Below the pieces are notes generated by a model. It ran no database searches. It was not told the origin of the DNA and saw only the letters and a list, made by a program, of their open reading frames with translations. Below, one piece after another: positions 1 through 11,332 of a DNA stretch of 64,000 nt. This stretch comes from Gliomastix tumulicola (Eukaryota; Ascomycota; Sordariomycetes; Hypocreales; Bionectriaceae). A program made the translations under genes and the position numbers. Every line of letters begins with the position of its first letter. Position 1 is the stretch's first letter. The DNA is taken from contig BCHX01000001.1 in the NCBI GenBank assembly GCA_001599755.1, positions 3,782,001-3,846,000 on the forward strand, read 5' to 3'.

Positions 1-289
1 ATCTCTGGACTTCTCTTTAAGTCAGTTCTGATCATGTATCTATCTGTCCTTCATCCTTTTTTTCCCGCATCATTTGACGTCTGCCGCTCGACTACTGAGT
101 GAGCCCACGCAAAATCTTTCGGGCTCTGAGTTATTCATACCTATTTGATTTACTGCTCGTAGTTCATGTACGATCGATAATCAATCATCGGGTCAACAAT
201 TTGGCACTTGTTCTAGTTTTCGACTTCAATTTCAGTTCAATCGTCTATACCCCAAGTCATACGCGCCGGGAAAGCTAGAAGTCGTCAAG

Positions 290-1336
290 ATGCTCACCCG
301 CCGACGCATGTCTCTGCCCCCAAGCGAGCACGCGACCAGAGGCCCGAACACCTTATCCTCCGAGCTCAGCAATGCAGGCTCCGTCCCCGCGTCCTCCAAT
401 CCTGTCACCTCCATGGTGGTGACGACGACGACGAACACGGGAGCCTCCCTAAACGCCATGCAGGCGCAGAAGCTCACGGCCCGCGCCGACAGCCTGGCAA
501 AGTTGACGTTCGAGCTCAACGTCCGCACCATCAGCCACCAGAACGAGCGTCTCCAGCGCGACATCGCAGCCCTCGTGCGCGCGACGGAGAACGACAAGGA
601 GTTCCGCAAGGAGAACGAGGGACGACTGCAGGAGGTGTTCAAGGAGATGCATTCGATCAAGCACCACATGGATAGGGTGGAGGAGGACCAGAGGGGGGTC
701 AAGGTCTCGCAGGAGGAGCTCCAGAAGTGCCAGGACGAGACGGCGGCGCTGGTGGCGGAGTTCCGGAAGGAGATGGGCGGTCTGAAGACGGTCTTGGAGG
801 GGCTGTCGAAGCAGCTGGATGCCCTGTCGTCCGGTGTGAATTCGGTCGAATCTGGCTGTGCTTCCCAGCAAGCTGGGGGGGACCCTTTGGGAGATACTCA
901 GATGATCCCGGCTCAGCCAGATCACTGCCTTGACTCCACGGAGAGCGTTGAGGAATGGCAGCGGTCTCCGGCCACCAAGTCTGAGGAACTCGTTATCGAG
1001 GGCCACGACGAAGCTGCCGTTGCCGACGCGGCCCGCCGGGTCTCCGAGGCCATAAAGTCGACCAAGCGCTGGCACCACGAGCACAAGACGACGAAGCTTC
1101 CCGACACCCAGTTCTGCGTCAACTACCTCAAGCAGCAGTCGAAGCGTGACGCAAAGGTGGCCCGCTACATCCAAAGGGCCGTCCAACATCGCATCCGCCG
1201 GAGACGTGGGCATGAAGCCGTGCGGCCCAAGTCGTTGGAGGACTTCTGCAAGGGCGTCAAGTGGGAGGATGTCGTCCGCACGGTTGACGAGACTCTGGTC
1301 AAGGACGAGAAATTGGCCATCATCAGCATCATCTAA
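290..1336 (+). CDS. Orphan coiled-coil protein (348 aa)
   Basis: I do not recognise this protein. It is an intronless frame of 348 residues opening with an ATG at 290. Residues about 1-60 are Ser/Thr/Ala rich and look disordered. Residues about 65-185 are charged and heptad-like (many Glu, Lys, Leu, Gln), typical of a long coiled coil. The last ~90 residues form a compact basic segment rich in Lys, Arg and His, with conserved-looking Trp and Tyr residues and an RIRRRR cluster, which could bind nucleic acid or carry a nuclear localisation signal (inference). No signal peptide or membrane segment is visible. The long antisense frame over the same bases is judged a codon-usage shadow because this strand has the coherent coiled-coil composition. 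It is probably a lineage-restricted gene; a role in chromatin or signalling cannot be chosen from sequence. Confidence 0.7.
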   Translation: MLTRRRMSLPPSEHATRGPNTLSSELSNAGSVPASSNPVTSMVVTTTTNTGASLNAMQAQKLTARADSLAKLTFELNVRTISHQNERLQRDIAALVRATENDKEFRKENEGRLQEVFKEMHSIKHHMDRVEEDQRGVKVSQEELQKCQDETAALVAEFRKEMGGLKTVLEGLSKQLDALSSGVNSVESGCASQQAGGDPLGDTQMIPAQPDHCLDSTESVEEWQRSPATKSEELVIEGHDEAAVADAARRVSEAIKSTKRWHHEHKTTKLPDTQFCVNYLKQQSKRDAKVARYIQRAVQHRIRRRRGHEAVRPKSLEDFCKGVKWEDVVRTVDETLVKDEKLAIISII

Positions 1337-1783
1337 TGTGAAAGGGGAGGAATTGGCGCCATGTATCATGTCAAAGGGGGGGAATGGGTCAGATTGACTG
1401 GAGATCTTTGTGGGTTTTTCGTTGTTACCACGATTGTTTGGTGGTTTATATATATGATATTCGCTGGTGAAAATGAGCAATAACTCCGATTTTGAACGCG
1501 TCGTTCCCCATCCGTTCGCCGAGGCTTCGAAAAGCAGATAGCCCGTGAGATTCCAAATGTGCCCTCTCTGGGTTATTCATTCCCTAACGCCATTCCGGGG
1601 CCAGACTCCTGTCCCATGTGAAAGCTGCCGATGCCTCCCAGCACTATAAGAAAAGAAGAGGGAACCAATCACCTTTGGTAAAATACAAGAAAAATTGTGT
1701 CCTGAAGAACTGTAGCGTCGACCGCGTGCGACGGTGATGAGCAATCAATATGCCGTCATCTACCTTTTTTTGCTCTGTTACTC
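1337..1783. other. Convergent intergenic region
   Basis: This stretch separates the stop codons of two convergent genes. It should hold both 3' untranslated regions. I see no coding frame, RNA gene or long repeat. Confidence 0.5.
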
Positions 1784-3460
1784 CTAATCGTCTTCCTCGG
1801 CCTCCATGCCGATGGCAGATAGCTTGAGCTCGATGGCCGAGTTGAGCTCCTTGATCTGGGACTCGAGACGCCGCTTCAAGATCATGTTGGTGATGTTCTG
1901 GAGCTCGGCCTGCTTGCTCGCGAGCTGCTTCTTCATGCCGGCGATCATGTCCTTGACGCCTTCGCGCTCGTTCCGCTCCTCGCGCTCGTCGTCGTCCAGC
2001 TCGTCGTCGTCATCGTCATCATCGTCGTCGTCCTCATCCTCGGCGGACTCGTCCTCTTCGATGCTCTGCTGGAGGACGGCGGCAGGCGTGTCGACCTGTG
2101 TGGCTGTCATGGGCGTGGCGCCCTCGCCGGCTGTAGCAGGCGTCTCGGCGAATAGGTCGTCGGCGAAGGCAGCCTCCAGGTCGGCCTCGAGGGCATCGTC
2201 GTCCTCCTGGGTACCGGCGCCGAAGATCTCCTCGTCGCCTGCGGCATAGTATGCTCCGGTCTCGTCCATCTCGCCCTCGGCGTCCTCGTCCATCTCCTCG
2301 TATTCCTCCTCCTCTGGCTGCCGCTCCTCCATCCACTCCCACCTCGTCGTCTCCGCCTTAGCGTCCTCGGCGAGGAGACGCTCGACCTCGGCCTCCTTGT
2401 CTTCGATCTCCTTTCGGCTGATCGTCTTGGCGAAGCGGCGGTTGACGGCGTCGTGCATGGGAGGGGTGAGGCCGTGCGGCCACTTGAAGTGGCTGCCGAT
2501 CATCTCCGGGAGCGGCGCCTTCTTCGCCTCGTCGTCGTTCTTGACCTTCTGGAAGACGAGCAGCATCTGGCAGATATCGGCCGACTTCATGAACGACTTC
2601 CTATCCCACGTCTTCATGGCCTCGGTGATGGTGGGGAGGTCCACCATGACGGCCGCGAACGGCTGCCCCTTGACCGTCACGACGGCCCTCCGCGACTCCT
2701 CCTCGAAGAAGCGAATCTGTATATCCGCGGCGCCCTGGTTTCTCGGCGCCCCGATCTTGCCCGTCTCCATGCACATCCGGACGTAGTCGCAGTGCTCGCC
2801 GGGCAGCATGCGCAGGACGAGCTGCTCCTCGATCGCCGGGTCCAGCTCGCGGTCGCTCGCCTCCGAGTCGTAGCCGTCCCCTGGGGGGTGCACGGGGGGC
2901 CGGCCCCGGGGCTTGACGACGAGCTGAGTCGGCGCGCTCTTGGGCCCCCCCGGGCGGATCTTGATCTTGGTCGAGGGGTGCTGGTGCTGGTGCTGGTGCT
3001 GGTGCTTCTGGTGGCGGTGCGCCCGCGCGTCGCCGTTGTCATCGCCGTCGTCGTCGTGCGCGCGCTTCTTGCTGTCCACCAGCTTCTGCGTCGGCTTAGG
3101 CTGCCGCCCTGCCTTCGTCTTGCTCGGCGGCGCCGGCGCCGGCGCTACGGTGACTGCTGCGGCTGCGGCTGCGGCTGTTGTTGGTGGCTTCTCGCCGACG
3201 GGCGTGCCAGCCTGTGACGAGGAGACCTTGAGCTTCAGCTTACGCGGCTGGCCATCGCTGCTCGGAGTGGCAGCGCTCGCTGTCGCTGCTGCTGCTGCTG
3301 CTGCTGTCGTCGTCGTCGGTTTCGGCCCGGGCGTCGCGGTCACGGGGGTCGCGCTGGCGTCGCCGGCGGCAGCGCCAACGAAAGAGCCCGAGCGAACATT
3401 GAGCTTCAGGCGAGGTTTGGGCGGCGCGGCCGGCGTGGCACCACCATCGGCGCCAGACAT
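1784..3460 (-). CDS. TAF7: TFIID subunit TAF7 (TAFII55)
   Basis: TAF7 is a subunit of the general transcription factor TFIID and partners TAF1 at RNA polymerase II promoters. This 558-residue intronless frame starts at the ATG at 3460. The TAFII55 N-terminal domain spans about residues 211-395: it opens with EEQLVLRMLP, includes the conserved DLPTITEAMKTWD stretch, and continues to the HFKWPHGLTPPMHDAVNRRF element typical of the family. Ahead of it lies a long low-complexity leader with poly-Ala runs and a (His-Gln) repeat near residues 153-161. The C-terminal third is strongly acidic (a run of Asp near residues 480-500) and ends in a predicted coiled coil. The fungal protein is longer than animal TAF7 mainly because of the N-terminal leader. 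Identification is strong. Confidence 0.93.
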   Translation of the reverse strand: MSGADGGATPAAPPKPRLKLNVRSGSFVGAAAGDASATPVTATPGPKPTTTTAAAAAAATASAATPSSDGQPRKLKLKVSSSQAGTPVGEKPPTTAAAAAAAVTVAPAPAPPSKTKAGRQPKPTQKLVDSKKRAHDDDGDDNGDARAHRHQKHQHQHQHQHPSTKIKIRPGGPKSAPTQLVVKPRGRPPVHPPGDGYDSEASDRELDPAIEEQLVLRMLPGEHCDYVRMCMETGKIGAPRNQGAADIQIRFFEEESRRAVVTVKGQPFAAVMVDLPTITEAMKTWDRKSFMKSADICQMLLVFQKVKNDDEAKKAPLPEMIGSHFKWPHGLTPPMHDAVNRRFAKTISRKEIEDKEAEVERLLAEDAKAETTRWEWMEERQPEEEEYEEMDEDAEGEMDETGAYYAAGDEEIFGAGTQEDDDALEADLEAAFADDLFAETPATAGEGATPMTATQVDTPAAVLQQSIEEDESAEDEDDDDDDDDDDELDDDEREERNEREGVKDMIAGMKKQLASKQAELQNITNMILKRRLESQIKELNSAIELKLSAIGMEAEEDD

Positions 3461-4091
3461 GCTGGCGGGTGAAATGTGACCTTCTCTGTCGGCTAGATTT
3501 TTCGGGTCGTTTACGCGTGAGTCGTGCCGTGCGTTGTGAGTGTCTGGCAGGGGGGGGGGGAGTAGGAATGCGACAATGCGATGCTTTGTGTGGGAGAGGA
3601 AAAGTGATTTGTGAGTTGCAAGTCTGAAAGCTTCACGGAGCGAACAGTCCAGCAGGTACTCGAAGTAAAAGTGGGGTCATTGTATGAGGTGCATCTATCT
3701 CCACTAAAACCTCCAGCCTCATCCTAATGACAGGCAGAGTGAATGAATGTCCCATCAAGACACAATAGCAAGCTGTGGGTGGGAGATGGCTAGAAGACAT
3801 ATTCAACATTAGGCCTAAGATCACTGTAGGCATGCATTCCTTACTATAGATAAGAGCAACAAACAGTGATAGATCTGAACTGAGTACATGAAAAAGCACC
3901 TGGTATCAAGTTATGCTATGCTATTGTTACCCTCAGAAGAAACCAGACAACACCGTTTTGTTACCCAGTTACCCATCCAATTCCGAGACACCGCTAGATT
4001 TTGCCATTGTCCCATAGTTAATTCGCCAGAAATAAACGAGAGGTTGCTCCGCTGATACAAGAAAAAAGAAAAATAAAAGAGAGAATGGCAG
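3461..4091. other. Intergenic region between TAF7 start and the next 3' end
   Basis: This contains the TAF7 promoter and leader plus the 3' region of the following minus-strand gene. An 11-base G run lies near 3550. No coding frame or RNA gene is supported. Confidence 0.5.
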
Positions 4092-5951
4092 TTACCGCCA
4101 GTCGATGCCAGTCCAGCTATAGTCGCCGTCCACATTCACCCACCGCCCTCCTGCCACGCCTGTCTCCCAGTCCATCATGACTCCAAGGAGCCGACAGCCC
4201 ATGGCGCTCACGGCGCATACAACGCTATCACTCGCGCCCGCCAGCACCGCCAGGTCCATCATGTAAGCCCTCCCGACGTAGCTTCGCAGCTGGAGCGTCT
4301 GCTCCGAGGGTGGCGCCATATGCCTAGCCGCGTCGTTGACGTTGCCAACCTCGACCCCTTCAGGGGCGTTGGCGGCGTTGTTCTTCCGCTCCACGCCCAG
4401 GTTCCAGAACATGGGTGCATAGAAGCCTCCCTCCCACCCGAAGGCCTCCTCGACGAACCGACGCATATACGTCTTGCGCTGGTCGGCTTTCTGAATCGCA
4501 TCCTTCGATGCCAGGCGGATCCTCTCCTGCGCAGGTACCATCGAGGCGAAGTCGGTCTCAAGGTGCACAGTCGGGTCATCGGAAGCCAGGAGAGCTACGA
4601 ATTGGTGGTTGACGCCCAACGACGGCTCGGGGTTCCCAAAATGCCTGTCGGTAGCAAGCTGGGTGTGCTCCTGGAAAACCTCGGCCGGGATGTACGTCTC
4701 CCGGTACTGATACTCGATGGGATGTCGGTCGCCACGGCGGACATGTACACCAATGACCGGGGTGTCCGGCGAGGTGAACTCCCGCTTTGCCTTGCCCTTC
4801 AGCTCCTCGACGCGGGAAGTGACGTAGCTCTCATCATCCTTGTTGAGGGTGAAGAGAGCGTCGTACCCGACCCTGGCCAGACTCCACAAGTCATGCAACT
4901 TGTCAGGGGTGCCTGACGTGCGGTGATGCTTGGCCAGAAGGGCTGGGAATATCTCCTTCGCCGTCATGCCAGAGATAACCAGGTGTTGCGCCTGGAAAGG
5001 GCAAGGAACCATCTGGTGTCTCGGCGGAGGGCGACAGGCCGGCGCACGAGGAGGTCGGAAGATGTCACCGTATTTCCCGTACGCCCAGCGCGTATCGTCG
5101 ATGAAAAAGGACCGTCCCTCCTCCTTTGCGAGCCCGTAGAACGTCCATAGCATCATCAACGTGTTACCGATTCCCGCGTCGTCGCTCTCGAGAACAAAGG
5201 TCATGGACGTCTTGCAGTCCGGCTTGCCCTTCATATCCGCCACACCCAAGCCTACAAACTGACCCCGCCCTTTCTGTAGCGCCTGCTTGCTCACAGGACT
5301 CAACATGCCCGTCTCTTCAGCGCGCTGCACATCGACGTAGTAGTCATCCAATGTGTCGTATGTCATCAGAGTCTGGTCCCCAGCCGTGGCCTTGAGGTCT
5401 CGGGCACGGGCTGCCACCTCCCGGCACTGGCCGCTCATGTCGGCATATTCCTGCATGGAGAGAGGGAAGTCGTAGTTTCGAGGGATCGAGACCGTCCATT
5501 TCGCTCGGCCTCTCGTATCGTGAACGACAATGGGCGTCGGGAAGTCGGGCAAGGCATCCTGGCCAACCATCTCGTACTCCTCCTCGGCGAAATACGGCCA
5601 CACCGCAGGCAGGACATCCCGACTTCGCACAGCGAGGCCCAGGAAGTACATGGAAGCAATGAGGCCAATGCAGTAGAGAGTCCTCCGGAACAGCCGGCTC
5701 GGTCGAGTCTTGAGGATCTGGCTAGGAGATCTCTTTGGCCGGGGGACGAGGGCCGGCAGACTCGGAGACGGCGGAGGCGAGAACAAGAGGTGGTTGAAGT
5801 TGAATCGAGACGAGGTTGCCGACAGAGGTCCTCGATCAGCAGCGTTGTAAGACTTGGCCCTCCGAAGATTCATCCGCGCAGGTGCCAACATGACCTTGGC
5901 ATGGTGGTTGGACTCGGTGAGCTCCAACCGAGGAGGCATCTTGAAAGGCAT
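4092..5951 (-). CDS. Type II membrane protein with GT23-like (alpha-1,6-fucosyltransferase/NodZ) domain
   Basis: The 619-residue intronless frame starts at the ATG at 5951. A cytosolic Pro/Arg-rich tail of about 90 residues precedes one membrane helix (about 91-108), giving the type II layout of a Golgi glycosyltransferase. The lumenal part carries the signatures of the GT23/GT11 nucleotide-sugar fold. A GxGN segment at about 260-263 is followed by an aromatic helix and a block containing DDTRWAYGKYGDIFRPP, which resembles the FUT8 'W-Y-G-(F)-RP-C' region. VIGVHVRRGD at about 399-408 is the GDP-fucose binding signature. A late ASDSVVCAVSAMGCRL segment corresponds to motif III. The family identity is inferred from these motifs; the donor sugar and acceptor are unknown. 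Core alpha-1,6-fucose is not an established modification in ascomycetes, so the substrate may differ. Confidence 0.8.
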   Translation of the reverse strand: MPFKMPPRLELTESNHHAKVMLAPARMNLRRAKSYNAADRGPLSATSSRFNFNHLLFSPPPSPSLPALVPRPKRSPSQILKTRPSRLFRRTLYCIGLIASMYFLGLAVRSRDVLPAVWPYFAEEEYEMVGQDALPDFPTPIVVHDTRGRAKWTVSIPRNYDFPLSMQEYADMSGQCREVAARARDLKATAGDQTLMTYDTLDDYYVDVQRAEETGMLSPVSKQALQKGRGQFVGLGVADMKGKPDCKTSMTFVLESDDAGIGNTLMMLWTFYGLAKEEGRSFFIDDTRWAYGKYGDIFRPPRAPACRPPPRHQMVPCPFQAQHLVISGMTAKEIFPALLAKHHRTSGTPDKLHDLWSLARVGYDALFTLNKDDESYVTSRVEELKGKAKREFTSPDTPVIGVHVRRGDRHPIEYQYRETYIPAEVFQEHTQLATDRHFGNPEPSLGVNHQFVALLASDDPTVHLETDFASMVPAQERIRLASKDAIQKADQRKTYMRRFVEEAFGWEGGFYAPMFWNLGVERKNNAANAPEGVEVGNVNDAARHMAPPSEQTLQLRSYVGRAYMMDLAVLAGASDSVVCAVSAMGCRLLGVMMDWETGVAGGRWVNVDGDYSWTGIDWR

Positions 5952-8401
5952 CGGAAGATTATCAAGAATAAGGAGTGATGGTCAAAAGGGAACAAGATAA
6001 GAAGCAGAAAGCGTTCTAGGGGAAGCCGGAACCCCCGCAGTAGTTGAACAAAGCCACGGTCAGCACAGACAACGTGTGGATGTAGGTGAATAGAGAGGAG
6101 AGAGTAGTGTGATAGGCTTCCCGAGTAGAAGGGAAAAAATGGTTGGGAAAGTTAACCTAACCAGTCGGTCCCAAGCAGACGGGTATTCAAGACCAGAAAG
6201 GGATAGTAAAAAGGAATGAAGAAAGCAAGAGAGAGGGGAAAGGGGACCGTGCCCAGCTGGAGGAAGATCAAGAAGAGAACTGAAGCAAAAGTGCGTCTCG
6301 GGTCTCAGCTACTCTATTCGCTAGAACAGCTGTCGATCACGATACATGACAAGCAGACGGGGCCTATCGTTTTGGCTTCTGACAGCTGAGGCCGAGGACT
6401 CGTCACCCGAAAGTGTCGATCTCATAAGCATGAACCCCGCTTCGTCCGCAGCTCTGTCTCCCTTTGTCTCTTGCTGGCCAGGGAGGAAGGGAGGGAGGGA
6501 GAAAAAAAAAGGCGAAAGGATGAGGTGGGTGGTGACACAAGAGTGTGCGCTGTCCGGAACACAACAGCAAGTCCCGGGCCGCGAGCGCACTGACTAGCTA
6601 CTAGGGCGTGAAAAAGAAAAGAAGTAAAGAAGCGAAGAATGCTAAAAAGGACAGACGAGCGGGGAGAATGGAAATGTTGGGGGCGAAGAAGTGAAGGGAA
6701 AGAAGAAAAAAGATCAGCACCGCATCACGGACGGTTTATGCCAGTGGCATTAATATTATGGTACTTAGTACTAGTAGTTGGAGACGAGAAAGAAAGGAAG
6801 GCACGAGGCAGCCACACCTTTTGACAGAAAAGGGAAGGAAGCGGAAGCACTGGCAGCTCGGAGTTTGGAGACATGGAACCTCAAGTCACCGTGAAAAAAA
6901 GGTCCAGCCAAGTCCACGATATCCCCCTCGCTTCCCAGCCAGTCAGGAAACGAAGGACACCGCAATCTGTACAGCAGAAAGGTACATGTTTCATGTTTCG
7001 TCGCATTCAGCAGTTACATCACCATTTCTTCTCTTGCATCGATCTTTTGTCCAGGGGCCCGGGCTCAAGTGGGGGGCCGGTACGGGACCCCGTCAGTGGG
7101 TAGTGACATTGCGCACCACACAATTTTGGCGCTGGGGCCAGGTACCTCTCAGGGTTCCCTTCCAAGTCCCCCTTCGGAGTCTGGGCGCTGTTTCAGATTT
7201 TTCGCTCCCCGCGGAAGGACACCAGTCCCAAAGGAGTCCAGCTTCCTTTCCAGCGGGCTGCAATTCATGCTCTCGCTCGTCTTCCTCCGGGTCGCGGATG
7301 GGATAAATACTAAGAAACAAAACATTCCTGCGACACACTTTCCAACTGCCGGCAGAAGAGACAGGATAAATAAAGCGATGGCATCATACCCTCCCCCCCC
7401 CTTGCGACTCGGATTCGCGCGGCTGCTGCAAGGGTCCGTTTTCCAAGGGCAAGCCCAAATCGGCGCGTTCTGGCTCCGAGCCTCGACCCTGGGCATCAAT
7501 CAAACGATTCATGCAGGCGAGATCACCCACAGATATCCGATACGGCCGCTTTGCGTGCGTGCGTGCGTGCAGCGATGAGGCAAAGCAACCATCCCCCCTT
7601 GGTGACCTAATAGCGACTTCAATCATTATTACTAATACCTCTTACATGTTGGCAGTTCTCTTCATGGCAGCGTACAGTCTCATCAAGACGGGTACAGCCG
7701 CTGGCGGTGACCGAAAAAAAAAAAAGCCAACTGCAGCGCGCGCCAAGATCTTGTTTGTGACTATTGTCACACCTGTGATACCCCCTGGTTATGACCCTCT
7801 CTCCCTCCCAACAGCGGGCACGGCGCGAAACGACGTTCCACCCCGAAAAGCAGCTTGCCGCTGTGTCGTCGGCCTCTCGCCTACAGCGCCCTCGCCATTG
7901 GCCAGGCTGACCGCCTCTCAGCGGCTTCTCGCATGAATCATGCCTGCGGTGATCAACCTCATCTTAACCGCAGCCACGCGCCTCACCAGGAGAGAGGGAT
8001 GTCGTATAAATCATAAGCAGTCCCCATCTGATAAGCGGGAGGACACCTGCACTCGTAGTAAATTGCATTGCTTGCATTCATCGCCGTCTTCGCTCGCTAT
8101 AAAGCCCATCCAGACCTGACTCCCGACCACCCCATGATAGCAAGCCGCCAGCTCTTCCTCCTCCCGTCGTCATCAAAAGAACAAAACTCATTATTAGACA
8201 CGCCGGGTATAATGCAAACAAGGACGACAACAACAAAAGCACTCATAAAAACACACTTCCCAAAGCCGGGCAAAACGCCAGTTGCTGACCCCCAGAAAAG
8301 CAAAGTTGACCCCCCCCTCCCAGCAGATCGCGCCTCCCAAAGTCTGCCACCTCAGTCATGTCCCAGAGAAAGAAACATCCCATGAAAACATCGTGAGCCG
8401 C
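5952..8401. other. 2.4-kb intergenic region
   Basis: This holds the promoter and leader of the GT23-like gene and the 3' region of the kinesin gene. It contains purine-rich tracts (about 6480-6520, 6600-6720), a GCGT tetranucleotide run near 7553-7570 and short A runs. The open frames here (up to 182 aa) have no domain, no consistent codon usage and no splice context, so I call none of them genes. Confidence 0.5.
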
Positions 8402-11332
8402 TCACGGCGCACCTGGAACAGGCGTCCTTGCCCTATCCCCGAGCGGTGTCGGCGTGTGTCGCAGTGGCTCGATGTTGTGAGGCGGCTCGGTAAGAGACTC
8501 CAGCTTCTGGCCTGCACTGTGAGCACCGCCGTTTGGCAGGCGGACGCTGCCCCGAGTGCTCTTCACGATGTACCCCGTCTCGACGCGGTCCTGGATCATC
8601 TCGTCCAGCATCCGGTTGACCTCGTCCACGCTCTTCCTGCGCTTCCTCTCAATCTTTATCGGAGACATGCTGCTCCTCCGTTCCGCAGCATCCACTGCAG
8701 ACGTCGGCGAACGAGGCTCAGAAAGCGCCTCAGCCGTATCTCGCGAACGCGCCGCACTCCGCAGCGCCGCCAGCATTCGATCCTTGTCGTCTAATCGCGC
8801 CCGGAGCTCACTAATCTCAGCATCCTTCTCCTTCAAGGCTGCAGATACGCTGTGATCTTCCCCGACCATGATCCCCTTGCCGGACGCACCGGCCCCAAGC
8901 GATGTCCTCGACGAACTGGCACGACGAGCCTGGAGCAAGCGCTTCTCCAGCGTCGCGATATATCGGTTTTTGTCTACCAGGTCGGCCTGCAGTGCCCGGT
9001 TTTGAGCGTTGAGCGAGGCAATGCCGTCTCCGTATTCGCCCACGCTATCCTCGTCGGGGTCCACAGGGTCACCACCACCACCATCGAGTGACATTCTCGG
9101 GCCGCCCCCGTTCGACTGTCGACCAATTGTCGACGAGGCCGAGGTCATCGAAGACGTCCTCTCCAACATCGGCTTCCCCACCGAAGAGGCTGCCACAGAT
9201 GACCGGATGGAGCCAACTAGTGATACTTGCGAGAACCTCGCGTGCTGGCCCAAGGAGCTCAGGGTGCCGTTCGAGTTGACGCCTATGGATTTGGAGCTCA
9301 AGATCAGGCGGTTCAGATGATCAATACGCTCCTTCAGAGCCGTCCTTGCCAGCTGCATCTCGAGTATTTGCTCTTCGTGTCGCTCGGTTGCCTGGCTCTC
9401 CTTGGCCCGCTCCACCTCCTCGTCAACCTCGGGGTCCCCCTCCTTCTTCTTCTTCGCTTGGGAGTCGAGTTGTTGCCGGAGCTCGACAATCTCCATGCGA
9501 TAGCGCTCCAGGAGCACGCGAGCGCCACCCTCTCCACCTGCACCAAGCGACTCCTCCGCCTTCTTTGCATGGCTGACAATGTTATTCTTGGCTCGAGATG
9601 CAAATTTGAGCGTGTTGAGTGTCTCTGTCGTATGGGTGTTCACTGCTGCTGCCGTCCCCGAGGCGTTGATCTGGATTGTGCAAAGAATGCTGACGAGGGA
9701 GTTACCAGACAAAGCGCCTTGAAGCAGTCGGGTCAACTTGCTGTCACGATAAGGAAGATGCTTCCCGTCCTTGTCGCCTCCCTTGTTCTCCTTCTCTTTC
9801 GAGTCGGTCAACTTGGAGATGACGGTACCCAGTGTCAGCAAACTCTTGTTGATGTGAGCACCCTCTTGTCTGCGCTCCTTCGACTCTGCGGCCTTTTCGG
9901 ACCCTGCCAGATCGATCAGGCTCAGTGTCGAAACCCTGACACCACCTGGCAGGAGCCCTGAGCGTTTGCCGCCGTCGCCTCCTGCCGTGCCGCCGGGTAG
10001 CCGTTCCCGACTCTCGACGACAATCTGGACGACCGCGTGACTGCGTGAGCTGCGAGCGTTGAACTGCGTGCTGGCTGTTCGTCGTGCTTGGTCACCTCTG
10101 GCGATCACTCTCAGAAGTTGCGTCGGACTCTGCACAATTTCCTCCTTCAAGGGCGTTGCGTAGACTCCCCGCTTGCTGTCCTCTCTCAGCTTGATCTCCT
10201 CTTGCTGGCCACCACCACCAACAGTGTTGGCGGTGGGCATGCTGAGCAGATCGTGGATTTTCTCATTGTAGATCTCGAGATAGCTCACCCGCAGCAAGAA
10301 TTCGCGGGATGGAGTCTCTCGGATGTAGGAGAAGATGTCTGTGATGGCCAACGGGATGACACCTGGTGAGGAAGCCGTTCCCTGCATCGAGAACGTCTTA
10401 CCCGTACCCGTCATTCCGTACGCAAACACCGTGCCATGGTAACCCTCCATCACTCTGCGAACAAGGCGCTTTGCAATGTGGTCGTAGACTCTCGAGTTGT
10501 TATCATGAGTCGTAAAGACATTATCTGCGATTCAGATCAGCCAAGTCCTCAGCACATCGTGACTCCGTTACTTACCGTAGAAGTGATTCCCTCCTTCCTT
10601 TCCTTTATATGAAATGAGTGATCTTCGCCCATCCACCATCCATTCACCCTCCGGGTTTCCGTTCTCCGTGTTACTCGACGGCCGCACTCGCACGCTGACA
10701 ACAACATTCCCCTTGCCGTCAGGTTTCAAGCCGCCTTTGTCTCCAGCCCCGTCCGGCTTCGAGTCTGCTGGGTCGTCATATGTCGTGGCCGAAGTTGAGT
10801 ACGAGTCCTGCGCGGACGAGCTACGGCTCTGCGATTCCGACGCTACACTGACCAGTCCATCGGACATCCTGACACTAGTAATGGACTTGCCCTCGCCGCT
10901 CCCGTTCAGGAAGCTTGGTGTGGTCGAGTTGTAGCCAGAATGCATGACATCTTTAGACGACTTGGACTTGCGGGCTGTCCGAGGTCTCTCATTCCCCACG
11001 GGGCTGCCTGGAACGCTGGGGCCACGAGTGTCGCCACGTGGTGGCTGGGGGAACGAGTTGATGCTGACGGTTTTCCGTATCGTCTTGGGCGTGTTCGGGT
11101 TGAGGCCCGAGACGGCCCTAGGCTGGGGAAGCGCCGTCATCGGCGAGGGGCTTGGGGGAGGAGGGATGTTGGCTGCCGACGGTGCTCGAAGCTTGCTCGG
11201 GGTATGGGAAGCCGATCTGGGCGTCGGGATATTGCCGGTGCTCTTTCTCGTTTTGCCGATGGGCAGAGCCGGCAGCGCCATGTTGGGAGGGCCATTTGAC
11301 GGCCCTGCCGGCCGAGGGAGGGCGGTCGTCAT
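8402..11332 (-). CDS. KIP2: Kinesin-7 (Kip2/CENP-E type) motor protein
   Basis: Coding exons are 10576-11332 and 8402-10524, separated by a 51-bp intron (10525-10575) with GTAAGT donor and CAG acceptor; the joined protein is 959 aa from the ATG at 11332. A Ser/Pro-rich N-terminal extension of about 205 residues precedes the motor domain, which begins at NVVVSVRVRP. The P-loop AYGMTGTGKT lies at about residues 287-296, switch I is NARSSRSH and switch II is DLAGSE; the HLPYRDSKLTRLLQ element follows. Motor sequence and the GMTGTGKT variant fit kinesin-7, which in fungi is Kip2, a plus-end-directed motor carrying dynein and plus-tip proteins along cytoplasmic microtubules. After the motor come two coiled-coil stretches and a Ser-rich tail ending in a proline-rich segment. 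Family assignment is firm; the Kip2 subtype is very likely. Confidence 0.92.

Noticed and set aside
449..1480. 343-aa open frame antisense to the first gene
   Set aside because: It mirrors the GC-rich codon pattern of the coiled-coil gene and has no domain; the sense strand has coherent composition and an ATG in good context.
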